From assembly GCA_963805605.1 (NCBI GenBank), contig CAWDUX010000003.1:558001-622000 (forward strand): a stretch of 64,000 nucleotides of DNA, given 5' to 3'. Position numbers and translations under genes: made by a program. Under the pieces are notes generated by a model, which was not told where the DNA came from, did no database searches, and saw only the letters and a program-made list of their open reading frames with translations. Of the stretch, positions 56,115-63,875 are shown one piece after another (the stretch's first letter is position 1; each line of letters starts with the position of its first letter). This DNA comes from Actinocatenispora sp963805605. GTDB lineage: Bacteria > Actinomycetota > Actinomycetes > Mycobacteriales > Micromonosporaceae.

Positions 56115-57101
56115 TTACGTACGGCCGCCGCGTCGTGTGTCGCCGGGTGCGAGCAGGCTGGTGAGTTCGGCGATGGCGTCCGGCGACGGCTTGAAGTAGC
56201 GGCGCAGGTTCTCCGGCTTGCGGTGCCGGGACTTGGCCATCAGCATCAGCAGCGACGCGCCGGCCTCGCCCAGGTGCGTCAGCGCGGAGTGGCGGTATTC
56301 GTGCAGGTCCCAGCCCGTCCCCGGTCCGCGCGTGGCGGTGTGGGCGTCCAGCAGGGCGCGGGACTGGCCGTAGGACAGGCGCGCCGCCTCGGTGTCCGGG
56401 CACACGTCCCGGGGGCCGACGACCTTTCCCGGACCCGGACGGCGGGCAGTGACGAACACCGGACCACGGGTGCGGCCCTTCAGCAGCCGGGGTAGCAGCC
56501 GGGCGGTGCCGGCGTCCCAGTACACGGTCTCCAGCACGAAGTCTTCGCGCGCCTGCCCGCGCCTCCGGGCCCGGGACCGGGCACCCTTAGCCTTCACCTG
56601 GGCGCGGCGCCCGGCGAAGTCGAGGTCTTCGATGTTCAGGTCCAGGATTTCCTCGGCCCGCGCGGCGGTCTCGTACAGCATCCGCCACAGCGTCTTCTCC
56701 CGCAGGCCGACATCCCGCCGCGCGATCAGCCGGTCGATCGTCATCCTCGACCGCACCGGGGTCTGCGAGTCCGGTGTCGCCAACCGCTTCGCCCACCCTG
56801 GTACCGCCGGCGCGTCGTGGCCGCGCTCGCGACACCAGACCAGCCACGACTGCACAGCCGCCCGGCGAACGTTCCAGGTGCCGACCGCCGAGGTACCCCA
56901 CAGCGACTCCAACGCCTCGCCGACCTCGTCGTCGGCCATGGCCGCTAGCAGCCGGGATCCGCCGAGGCGTTCGGCGGTCTTGCCGACGCCGATGCCGTAG
57001 CTGCGGACGGTGTTCGGGTTGCCGAGCGAGTCCAAGAACGCATCGGCCGACGCTTGGACGGTGACGGCGTTGCCGACCGGCAACTGCGCGAGCACGGGCA
57101 C
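56115..57101 (-). CDS. Tyrosine recombinase, TnpI-like cointegrate resolvase
   Basis: The 328-residue recombinase has a SAM-like N-domain (TVQASADAFLDSLGNPNTVRSYGIGV) and a catalytic domain. It includes Arg in YETAARAEEILDLNIEDLDF, HxxR in DLHEYRHSALTHLGEAG, His in KSRHRKPENLRRYF and the Tyr of that motif. Its location next to the right end, beside a candidate recombination site, suggests it resolves cointegrates as TnpI does in Tn4430. GTG 57101 follows AAGGGGGA. Confidence 0.85.
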   Translation of the reverse strand: MPVLAQLPVGNAVTVQASADAFLDSLGNPNTVRSYGIGVGKTAERLGGSRLLAAMADDEVGEALESLWGTSAVGTWNVRRAAVQSWLVWCRERGHDAPAVPGWAKRLATPDSQTPVRSRMTIDRLIARRDVGLREKTLWRMLYETAARAEEILDLNIEDLDFAGRRAQVKAKGARSRARRRGQAREDFVLETVYWDAGTARLLPRLLKGRTRGPVFVTARRPGPGKVVGPRDVCPDTEAARLSYGQSRALLDAHTATRGPGTGWDLHEYRHSALTHLGEAGASLLMLMAKSRHRKPENLRRYFKPSPDAIAELTSLLAPGDTRRGGRT

Positions 57102-57114
57102 CGCATCCCCCTTG

Positions 57115-57211
57115 CCACAGATAACAGGGGCGGCTCATGCAGCGCCTTCGGACCGTCGCCGCAGGCCGCAAGTCAGCCTTCCACAGATAATAGGGCGTTA
57201 TCTGTAGAAGG
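57115..57211. promoter_or_regulatory. Candidate internal resolution site of the transposon
   Basis: Core: 14-bp arms at 57177-57190 and 57198-57211 match in 13 of 14 positions (arms read CCTTCCACAGATAA and, inverted, CCTTCTACAGATAA) around a 7-bp centre TAGGGCG, typical of tyrosine-recombinase crossover sites. An extra direct copy, CCACAGATAACAGGG, sits 66 bp upstream (57115-57129), like the accessory repeats beside the Tn4430 core. It overlaps the upstream region of the recombinase gene, so it may also regulate it. Confidence 0.75.
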
Positions 57212-57269
57212 ACCTTCAACCGGGCCGGCCCCCGGTACCCCACAGGCCGCTCACCAGCGGCGCCGGAGG

Positions 57270-57307
57270 CTTAGCGCACGACCCGGCACAGATGTTCCTC
57301 AACCCCC
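57270..57307 (-). repeat. Right terminal inverted repeat (IRR) of the Tn3-family element
   Basis: On the minus strand it reads GGGGGTTGAGGAACATC ... TCGTGCGCTAAG, 33/38 identical to IRL. It abuts the C-terminal piece of the split regulator gene at GGTACGGG. Confidence 0.93.
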
Positions 57308-57821
57308 GGTACGGGCGGCGTTGGAGACGTTGCTGGCGGCCCACGAACCGTTCCCGGCGCTGGTGTTGGACCGCAACTGGTATGTGGTGGCCGCCAACCG
57401 TGCGGTGGGGGTACTGCTTGACGGCGTCGACCCGGCGCTGCTGGAGGGGCCGATGAACGCGCTGCGGGTCACGTTGCATCCGCGGGGTCTGGCGCCGCGG
57501 ATCCTCAATCTTGCCGGGTGGCGGGAACATCTGCTGTCGCGGCTCCGCCGCGAGGTGGCGGTGACCGGCGACCAGGTCAGCGCGCAGCTGTACGGGGAAC
57601 TGGTCGGCTATCCGTGGCCCGCGCGGGCGGCGGAGCCGCCGGTGGCCGGGGAGGTGTTCGTGCCGTTGCGGCTTCGGCACGACGATCAGGTGCTGTCGTT
57701 GTTCAGTACGGTCGCGACGTTCGGTACAGCGCTGGATGTGACGTTGGCGGAGCTGTCGGTGGAGTCGTTCTTCCCGGCAGACGAGGCGACCAGCCGGTTC
57801 CTGCGCCGACAGTACGGCTAG
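57308..57821 (+). pseudogene. XRE/MmyB-type regulator, C-terminal fragment
   Basis: This encodes the MmyB-like ligand domain (RAALETLLAAHEPFPALVLDRNWYVVAANRAVGVLLDGVDPALL to FSTVATFGTALDVTLAELSVESFFPADEATSRFLRRQYG), normally attached to an XRE HTH. The sequence before it, up to 57054, belongs to the transposon end, so any longer open frame is a chimera. Its stop codon overlaps the stop of the convergent DUF4037 gene (shared CTAG at 57818-57821). Confidence 0.85.
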
Positions 57822-58912
57822 GTCGTCAGGTCGAGCAGCGTGGCCATCAGGGCGCGGCAGCGCGCCGGGTCGGTCAGCACCGCCGTGCTGTCCACGTACT
57901 GGTCGACGCCGCCGACGGGTGGCAGCCCACGCAGCTGCGGGTCGGTGATCGCGGCCCGTAGCGCGGCAGCGAAGCGGCCCGCGCCCAGCACCGGGTACGG
58001 GCGGTCGAAGAAGAAGCGGGGTTCGGGGTCGACGGCGGCGGCCAGCCCGGTGCTGTTCTGCCACCGGGCGGTACCCCGGTAGGCGTGGCACAGCGCGTCC
58101 TGGCGTGCGCGGGGGTCTTCGGCGGTCACCGCTGCGGCCAGGTCCAGGCCGATCTGGCGGGCCGGTGTCAGCCGCGCGAAGGCCGTACCCAACCATTTGC
58201 TGTACGGCGGGTAGCGCTGCGCCAGCAGCAGGCACAGCCGCATCACGTCACGGGCCAGGCGGGCGGTGATGACCCGGCCGCCCAACTCGTCGCCGGCTTC
58301 GGCGGCCCGACCGACGAACGGTTCCTCCTCACCCAGCCGTGCCCACTGACAGGCCAGCAGGTAGCGCAGTACGTCGGTGGGGTAGGCGCGCAGCCGTCTC
58401 CGCAACCCGCGCAGGGTGCCGGTGTCGTCGTGGTACACCTCGCCGCCGGTGGCTTCGGCGAGGCGCTGGCCGGGTGTCGCCAGCCAGTCCAGCGTCGTCA
58501 GCTCGGCGGTCGGTGCCACTCCCAGGTGTTCGGCGCACCAGGTCGGCAGGTCGCTGATGTGTACCCGGTGGGCGAGCGGGCCGTCGGCCTCCGCCATGGA
58601 ACGGACGGGGCCCTCTGCGGGCAGGAAATGGGTCGACCAGCTGTCGAAGTGGCGGGGCAGCTGGTCGCTGAGTAGCTGGTGCAGCGCCGCGCCGTACCGG
58701 CTGCGGTCCTCGGGCGCCAGGAGCAGCTCCAGTCGCGGCCCCCAGTCGTGGTCGACCGACCGGGCGCTGTCGTAGCCGAGGACGTCCGAGCCGGGGCCGA
58801 TACGCGCGGCGGCGTAGGGCAGGCTCGGGTAGGCCTCGGCGAGCAGCGGGGCCACGGCGTGGCGGTAGAAGTCCCGGCACAGTTCGACCCCGGGGCGGAA
58901 GCTGGGCGTCAT
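57818..58912 (-). CDS. DUF4037 domain-containing (nucleotidyltransferase-like) protein
   Basis: The 364-residue protein has the nucleotidyltransferase-like signature near the N-terminus (AAARIGPGSDVLGYDSARSVDHDWGPRLELLL; G-S then D-x-D-like) and the DUF4037 C-terminal half (RRLRAYPTDVLRYLLACQWARLGEEEPFVGRAAEAGDELG, PPYSKWLGTAFARL). Members may transfer nucleotides but substrates are unknown. ATG 58912 gives the standard start TPSFRPGVELCRDFY. It follows the WYL regulator gene, transcribed in the same direction. Confidence 0.82.
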   Translation of the reverse strand: MTPSFRPGVELCRDFYRHAVAPLLAEAYPSLPYAAARIGPGSDVLGYDSARSVDHDWGPRLELLLAPEDRSRYGAALHQLLSDQLPRHFDSWSTHFLPAEGPVRSMAEADGPLAHRVHISDLPTWCAEHLGVAPTAELTTLDWLATPGQRLAEATGGEVYHDDTGTLRGLRRRLRAYPTDVLRYLLACQWARLGEEEPFVGRAAEAGDELGGRVITARLARDVMRLCLLLAQRYPPYSKWLGTAFARLTPARQIGLDLAAAVTAEDPRARQDALCHAYRGTARWQNSTGLAAAVDPEPRFFFDRPYPVLGAGRFAAALRAAITDPQLRGLPPVGGVDQYVDSTAVLTDPARCRALMATLLDLTT

Positions 58913-58922
58913 CCGAGCGACC

Positions 58923-59909
58923 CTACGGCCGCCGTCCGCTGCGTGTCGCGTGGGTTTCGCTGGTGGCGCGGATGAACCGGGCACCCCAGTCCCGCAGATG
59001 TGCGGTGAGCTCGGCAGGTTCGAGGACTTCGAAATCGGCGCCGGTGGCGCCCAGTGCGAGGGCCGCCCAGTCCAGCGAGTCGGTGGTCATCTCCACCGTG
59101 CAGGAGTTCTGGTCGTGTTCCCGTACGGTCGCCCAGGTCCCAATGGCTGCCTGTACGTCAGCGGCGGGCGCGTGTACTAGTGCCCGTACCTGATAGGTGG
59201 TGGGCAACTTGTCGATACCGGCCCGTACGAACGCGGCGGCGTCGGTGGCGGGTAGCTCACGTGCCCGGAAGTGCGTCCCGGTGCTCGTCGGCGCGTCGAT
59301 ACGGTCGAGTCGGAAGCTGCGCCAGTCTGAGCGGGTGAGGTCGTAGGCGACGAGGTACCAGCGGCGGCCGAGGCTGACCAGGCGGTGCGGTTCGACGTGC
59401 CGGTCGCTGCGCTGCCCGCCGCGGGCGGTGTAGCCGAAGCGGATCCGTTCCCCGTCCCGGCAGGCCTGCGCGGTGGCGGCGAGGACCTCGACCTCCACGG
59501 TCGGTCCGCCGGTCCAGCTCATCGGTACGGTCACGGCCCGCAGCGCGTCGACCCGGCGGCGTAGCCGCGGCGGCATGACCTGCACGATCTTGGTCAGTGC
59601 CCGTACCGAGGAGGACTCGATACCGGCGATGGCGCCCTGCGCGGCGGTCTGCAGGCCGATGGCCAGCGCGACGGCTTCCTCGTCGTCGACGACCAGGGGT
59701 GGTAGGACCGCGCCGGCGGCGAGCTGGTAGCCGCCGTCCACGCCGCGGTGCGCGGTGACCGGGTAGCCGAGTTCGCGTAGCCGGTCGACGTCGCGGCGCA
59801 GGGTGCGTACCGACACGTCCAGACGGCCGGCCAGTTCGCTGCCCGGCCAGTACCGGTGGGTCTGCAGCAGCGACAGCAGTCGCAGGGTCCGGGAACTGGT
59901 GTTCGCCAT
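58923..59909 (-). CDS. HTH-WYL transcriptional regulator (YafY/PafC family)
   Basis: The 328-residue regulator has an N-terminal winged HTH of the HTH_11 kind (RTLRLLSLLQTHRYWPGSELAGRLDVSVRTLRRDVDRLRELGYPVTAHRGVDGGYQL) and a WYL ligand domain (ERIRFGYTARGGQRSDRHVEPHRLVSLGRRWYLVAYDL, with R-x-F-x-LDRI later). WYL proteins sense nucleic acids or small ligands and often control DNA damage or phage-defence genes. ATG 59909 fits the family; a longer frame would overlap the next gene. It sits 10 nt before the DUF4037 gene, likely one operon. Confidence 0.9.
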   Translation of the reverse strand: MANTSSRTLRLLSLLQTHRYWPGSELAGRLDVSVRTLRRDVDRLRELGYPVTAHRGVDGGYQLAAGAVLPPLVVDDEEAVALAIGLQTAAQGAIAGIESSSVRALTKIVQVMPPRLRRRVDALRAVTVPMSWTGGPTVEVEVLAATAQACRDGERIRFGYTARGGQRSDRHVEPHRLVSLGRRWYLVAYDLTRSDWRSFRLDRIDAPTSTGTHFRARELPATDAAAFVRAGIDKLPTTYQVRALVHAPAADVQAAIGTWATVREHDQNSCTVEMTTDSLDWAALALGATGADFEVLEPAELTAHLRDWGARFIRATSETHATRSGRRP

Positions 59910-59943
59910 ACCGACAGAATGCTCGCTGTTGCGGCCAGAAACT

Positions 59944-59977
59944 GACCGGTGTCGGGTGGATGTGACCGACACCGGTC
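59944..59977 (-). terminator. Terminator after the DUF916-like gene
   Basis: Perfect 12-bp arms GACCGGTGTCGG/CCGACACCGGTC around a 10-nt loop begin at the base after the stop codon on the minus strand. Confidence 0.8.
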
Positions 59978-61051
59978 TCACTTCTTCTTCGGACGGCTCT
60001 TCTTCGGTAGCGCCGCGCTCAGTCGGGTACGCCGGATCCGGTACCAGAGCAACACGGCGAGCACAGCTGCGAGGGTCACGATGGCGCCGGGTAGCAGGAC
60101 CGCCCCGAGCTGACCCGACCCGGCGTCGGCCTTGATCGTCACACCGGTCGGCTCGTCGAGGGTGATGACCTTGTTCACGGCGCGGTGTACGACTCCGCTG
60201 GACAGGTCGAGGTGGGCGAGCCACCGGCCGGCGGCCAGTGGCTCGTTGAGCACGGCACGGACCTGCCCGCTGTGGCGCGGCAGGATCGTCACGCCGTTCT
60301 GCACCTGGAAGGGGCCGACTGTGGTGGTGCCGTGCACCCGGGCCAGGCTCAGCTTGCCGGTCATGTCCAATGCACGTTCACCGGTGTTGTGTACCCGGGC
60401 GCTGAGGTAGGGCCACCTGCCGTGCGGGTGGCCGTGCCCGGGAGCGTGGTGCAGAGCGATCCCGTCGATGCGGAAGTGGGTCGGCGGCTCACCGCCACGC
60501 CCGATATCGAGGTAGATCCGGATACCGATCCGGTTGATCTCGACGACCTTGGTGGCCGGGTTCCTACGGCTGTGGTGCGTGGCGGCCAGAGAGGCGAATA
60601 TCGCCGCGTAGCGCTCGCCGCGCGAGGCCCGCCTGGGCACCGTGATGGTGACCGGGACACGTTTGACCTGCCACGGTGCCAGATCCACGCTGGAGGTCGG
60701 CAGATGCGTCCAGCTGGTGAGCTCGTTGGGTGTGCGGCCGGCCGCGGGCGTGAAGGTGTTGTCGAGGACGGATGCTGCGGTGGTGTACAGGGCGATCCGG
60801 TGGCGGTGCGCCGAGGAGTTGGTCACCTTGACGCGTCGCCGGATCGTGGTACCGGGTTTGACATGGTCGACGATGTACATCCGGGCCCGGGGATCGTTGA
60901 CCCGGCTGAGCGGAATGTCGAGCAGCCCGATACCGATGCTTCCGGGGTTCGGGCCATGGGGACCGGCGTTGGCCGGCGCCGCCGGCACCGCTGCCGTCAC
61001 GAGGACAGCGGTTACCAGCAGCGTCAGCCAAGCGTGGCGGTGATCAGACAA
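59978..61051 (-). CDS. Secreted, membrane-anchored DUF916-like (WxL-interacting) protein
   Basis: The 357-residue protein has a signal peptide (WLTLLVTAVLVTAAVPAAPANA), two Ig-like beta-sandwich regions (GTTIRRRVKVTNSSAHRHRIALYTTAASV; WQVKRVPVTITVPRRASRGERYAAIFAS), one C-terminal membrane helix (GAVLLPGAIVTLAAVLAVLLW) and a basic tail (RPKKK). This is the layout of WxL-interacting proteins that display small WxL-domain proteins on the cell wall. It starts with TTG at 61051, overlapping the upstream WxL-like gene by 8 nt, so translation is coupled. Confidence 0.72.
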   Translation of the reverse strand: MSDHRHAWLTLLVTAVLVTAAVPAAPANAGPHGPNPGSIGIGLLDIPLSRVNDPRARMYIVDHVKPGTTIRRRVKVTNSSAHRHRIALYTTAASVLDNTFTPAAGRTPNELTSWTHLPTSSVDLAPWQVKRVPVTITVPRRASRGERYAAIFASLAATHHSRRNPATKVVEINRIGIRIYLDIGRGGEPPTHFRIDGIALHHAPGHGHPHGRWPYLSARVHNTGERALDMTGKLSLARVHGTTTVGPFQVQNGVTILPRHSGQVRAVLNEPLAAGRWLAHLDLSSGVVHRAVNKVITLDEPTGVTIKADAGSGQLGAVLLPGAIVTLAAVLAVLLWYRIRRTRLSAALPKKSRPKKK

Positions 61052-61619
61052 CGGTGTGAGTCACCGTGCCCGAGTAGCTGCCCGCCACCGCGGTGGACGG
61101 TACGTGCACGATCAGGGTCGGGTTCCAGGTGATGGAGTTGTTGCCGTCGGCGGCGGTCATGCTGAAAGCGGTCTGCGAGACGTCGATGGTGACCGCGTCG
61201 GCGGCGGTGGGCTGCCCGGGCGTGGAGGCGTTGACGTTGGTCGATGCGGTGGCGGGCCCGGACCAGTAGTCGACGTCGGCGACCGGGATGGCGGAGACCT
61301 GGGCAGCTGGTGGCGGTGGTGTCACGAAGTCGCTGCCGATGACGGAGGCGACCCAGCTCGCGCCGGCCTGGGAGCGCTGGTCTTCGATCGTGACCGGGCC
61401 GATCTGGCCAGAGACATCGTCTCCCGGGTTGACGGTGCCCGGATCGGTGCCGGAGCTGGTGCTGATGGCGACCGTGGTGGGGACGGTGATCTGAAAGTTG
61501 TCGGTGGCGGTGACGGTGAACGTGACGGTGGTGTCCGCCGCCCAGGCCAGCGAGGCAGGAACGGCGCCGACCGCCAGGGCTATGCCGGCGACGGTGGCGG
61601 CCAACAGTTTCTTACGCAT
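61044..61619 (-). CDS. Secreted WxL-like surface protein
   Basis: The 191-residue protein has a clear signal peptide (MRKKLLAATVAGIALAVGAVPASLAWA), a Ser/Thr-rich beta-domain and a C-terminal signature (NSITWNPTLIVHVPSTAVAGSYSGTVTHTVV) like that of actinomycete WxL-type proteins. ATG 61619 follows GGAGAG. It forms a pair with the DUF916-like gene, suggesting a cell-surface complex. Binding target unknown. Confidence 0.75.
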   Translation of the reverse strand: MRKKLLAATVAGIALAVGAVPASLAWAADTTVTFTVTATDNFQITVPTTVAISTSSGTDPGTVNPGDDVSGQIGPVTIEDQRSQAGASWVASVIGSDFVTPPPPAAQVSAIPVADVDYWSGPATASTNVNASTPGQPTAADAVTIDVSQTAFSMTAADGNNSITWNPTLIVHVPSTAVAGSYSGTVTHTVV

Positions 61620-61939
61620 GAGCTCTCCAAAGGGATCATTTGAGCGGATAGGTCTTCCATGCTTACGGGGCGCGATGCAGGTATCGACCCACTGCCTCCG
61701 GAGCGCTACCGAGGCAGCGGATGGCTGTTCACGGACGATGCCGAGCAGGAAGGCAGTGTCGCCGCGTAATCCGGCGCTGCCTCACCAAATGTGAACTTAG
61801 CGAACTCCGATCATTGCAGAGAGTTAATTCGCAGAATTCGTGCACGGTAAGGCCGCTCGTCCTGGCTGCGGGCGAGTCTTACGGCGCAGAAATGCGGACC
61901 GCTTTGCATGACCATGCGACATGATGCATACTTACTCTC
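61620..61939. other. Intergenic region between the WxL-like gene and argG
   Basis: This 320-nt divergent gap has no gene. It contains hairpins (CTGCCTC/GAGGCAG near 61690, and AGGCAG...CTGCCT near 61755-61785), a small inverted repeat AATTC-GCA-GAATT at 61826-61838, and the argG upstream region. It is slightly less GC-rich than its neighbours. Confidence 0.5.
61903..61935. promoter_or_regulatory. Possible ArgR (ARG-box) region upstream of argG
   Basis: TTGCATGACCATGCGACA and ATGATGCATA contain repeated TGCAT/ATGCA elements like actinomycete ARG boxes (CATGCAT type). It lies just before the argG ATG. The match is by eye only. Confidence 0.35.
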
Positions 61940-63388
61940 ATGTCCAAGGTTCTGACTTCCCTGCCCACCGGCGAGCGGGTCGGTATCGCCTTCTCGGGGG
62001 GCCTCGACACCTCCGTCGCCGTCGCCTGGATGCGCGACAAGGGCGCTGTGCCGTGCACCTACACCGCCGACATCGGCCAGTACGATGAATCTGACATCGC
62101 CTCGGTGCCCGGTCGCGCGATGGCCTACGGCGCTGAACTCGCCCGCCTGGTCGACTGCCGCGCGGCGCTGGTCGAGGAGGGTCTGGCCGCACTGACCTGC
62201 GGCGCGTTCCACATCCGCTCGGCGGGACGCCCGTACTTCAACACCACGCCGCTGGGCCGTGCGGTCACCGGAACCCTGCTGGTGCGGGCCATGATCGAAG
62301 ACGACGTGCAGATCTGGGGCGACGGGTCGACATTCAAGGGCAACGACATCGAACGCTTCTACCGCTACGGCCTGCTGGCCAACCCGCACCTGCGCATCTA
62401 CAAGCCCTGGCTGGACGCGGACTTCGTCGCCGAACTCGGCGGCCGCAAGGAGATGTCGGAGTGGCTGCTGGCCCACCAGCTGCCCTACCGCGACAGCACC
62501 GAGAAGGCCTACTCCACCGACGCCAACATCTGGGGCGCCACCCATGAGGCCAAGACCCTCGAGCACCTCGACACCGGCATCGAGACCGTCGATCCGATCA
62601 TGGGCGTACGGTTCTGGGACCCTGCGGTGCACATCGACACCGAGGACGTGACGATCGGTTTCGAGCAGGGCCGGCCGGTGAGCATCGACGGCAAGCAGTT
62701 CTCCACCCCGGTGGATCTGGTCCTGGAGGCCAACGCCATCGGCGGCCGGCACGGCATGGGCATGTCCGACCAGATTGAGAACCGGGTGATCGAGGCCAAG
62801 AGCCGCGGCATCTACGAGGCGCCCGGGATGGCGCTGCTGCACGCCGCGTACGAGCGTCTGGTCAACGCCATCCACAACGAGGACACCCTGGCGCACTACC
62901 ACAACGAGGGCCGGCGGCTGGGCCGGCTGATGTATGAGGGTCGGTGGCTCGACCCGCAGGCACTGATGGTGCGCGAGTCCCTGCAGCGGTGGGTCGGTGC
63001 GGCGGTCACCGGTGAGGTGACGCTGCGGCTGCGGCGCGGTGAGGACTACTCGATCCTGGACACTTCCGGCCCGGCGTTCAGCTACCACCCGGACAAGCTG
63101 TCGATGGAGCGTACCGAGGACTCGGCGTTCGGCCCGGTGGACCGCATCGGTCAGCTCACCATGCGCAACCTGGACATCGCCGACTCCCGGGCCAAACTCG
63201 AGCAGTACGCCGGCCTGGGCATGGTCGGCGCCACCCCTCGCACACTCGTCGGCGCCGCACAGGCTGCCTCGACCGGACTGATCGGCGCGATGCCACAGGG
63301 CGGCGCCGAGGCGATCGCCTCCCGCGGCGAGGTCTCCGACGACGAGCAGATCCTCGACCGCGCGGCCATGGAGTTCGGCACGGACTGA
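61940..63388 (+). CDS. argG: Argininosuccinate synthase
   Basis: The 482-residue enzyme condenses citrulline and aspartate with ATP to argininosuccinate. The PP-loop is AFSGGLDTSVAVAWM, with ADIGQYDESD, and the substrate region FHIRSAGRPYFNTTPLGRAVTGTLL and WGDGSTFKGNDIERFYRYG. The length and sequence match the longer E. coli-type ArgG rather than the usual 400-residue actinomycete form, so it may be a second, type II copy. It stands alone; no other arg genes are adjacent. Confidence 0.94.
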   Translation: MSKVLTSLPTGERVGIAFSGGLDTSVAVAWMRDKGAVPCTYTADIGQYDESDIASVPGRAMAYGAELARLVDCRAALVEEGLAALTCGAFHIRSAGRPYFNTTPLGRAVTGTLLVRAMIEDDVQIWGDGSTFKGNDIERFYRYGLLANPHLRIYKPWLDADFVAELGGRKEMSEWLLAHQLPYRDSTEKAYSTDANIWGATHEAKTLEHLDTGIETVDPIMGVRFWDPAVHIDTEDVTIGFEQGRPVSIDGKQFSTPVDLVLEANAIGGRHGMGMSDQIENRVIEAKSRGIYEAPGMALLHAAYERLVNAIHNEDTLAHYHNEGRRLGRLMYEGRWLDPQALMVRESLQRWVGAAVTGEVTLRLRRGEDYSILDTSGPAFSYHPDKLSMERTEDSAFGPVDRIGQLTMRNLDIADSRAKLEQYAGLGMVGATPRTLVGAAQAASTGLIGAMPQGGAEAIASRGEVSDDEQILDRAAMEFGTD

Positions 63389-63398
63389 CCGGCACCGG

Positions 63399-63851
63399 TC
63401 AGGACCTGGGTGCCCACAGCCGGTCGGCCTCGCCGGCGGCCACACTGCGCCGGTAGACGTCGATCTTGTGGTCGATAGTGGTCAGGTTCTGCTGGATCTC
63501 GCCGAGCTTGGCGAGCACGTGGGTGCGGTGGGATTCCAGCAGGGCCAGCCGCTGCTGCTCGTTGCCCGCTCCGGCGGCGACGAGTTCGGCGTAGCGGCGG
63601 ATGGTGGCGATGGGCATGCCGGTGGCACGCAATTTGGTGCAGATGGTGATCCAGTGCAGGTCGCGCTGGCGGTAGCGGCGTCGGCCGCCGCCGGTACGGT
63701 CGATATCGGTGATCACCAGGCCGGCGCGTTCGTAGTAGCGCAGGGTGTGCGCGCTGACCCCGGTGCGGCGCGCAGCCTCGGCGATGCTCATACCCTCCGA
63801 TTCGTCAGCTACACCGGACGCGACTGACGGATGCGGCTTGACTTCGAGCAT
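63399..63851 (-). CDS. MerR family transcriptional regulator
   Basis: The 150-residue regulator has a MerR HTH (MSIAEAARRTGVSAHTLRYYERAGLVITDIDRTGGGRRRYRQRDLHWITICTKLRATGMPIATIRRY) and a C-terminal coiled-coil (LLESHRTHVLAKLGEIQQNLTTIDHKIDVY). The first 20 residues before MSIAE are extra; translation could also start at ATG 63791. It is divergent from the MFS transporter gene and probably regulates it. Confidence 0.87.
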   Translation of the reverse strand: MLEVKPHPSVASGVADESEGMSIAEAARRTGVSAHTLRYYERAGLVITDIDRTGGGRRRYRQRDLHWITICTKLRATGMPIATIRRYAELVAAGAGNEQQRLALLESHRTHVLAKLGEIQQNLTTIDHKIDVYRRSVAAGEADRLWAPRS

Positions 63852-63868
63852 GCTCTAAATCCTAGCGT
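63838..63868 (+). promoter_or_regulatory. MerR-type promoter with a 19-bp spacer
   Basis: TTGACT (63838-63843) and TAGCGT (63863-63868) are separated by 19 bp, the over-long spacing typical of MerR-activated promoters. The spacer holds the palindrome GAGCATGCTC (63847-63856). The start of transcription would fall at about 63875, next to the ATG at 63876. Confidence 0.55.
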
Positions 63869-63875
63869 CGTGGTC

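Larger units (their letters stand above)
52245..57307 (+). mobile_element. Tn3-family transposon with TnpA, DinB passenger and tyrosine recombinase
   Basis: A 5063-bp element is bounded by two 38-bp inverted repeats, the standard Tn3 length. It encodes a full TnpA, a DinB-family protein and a TnpI-like tyrosine recombinase in place of a serine resolvase. This puts it in the Tn4430/Tn5401-like class of Tn3 transposons. The inner ends of the two terminal repeats abut TTCCC and GGTAC. These flanks differ, so the 5-bp target duplication normal for Tn3 insertion is not preserved at the left. Confidence 0.88.

Noticed and set aside
48981..57309. AACCCCCGG present at both outer ends of the whole mobile region, as an attachment-site duplication
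   Set aside because: At the right it belongs to the conserved Tn3 terminal repeat, so the match at the left is probably chance.
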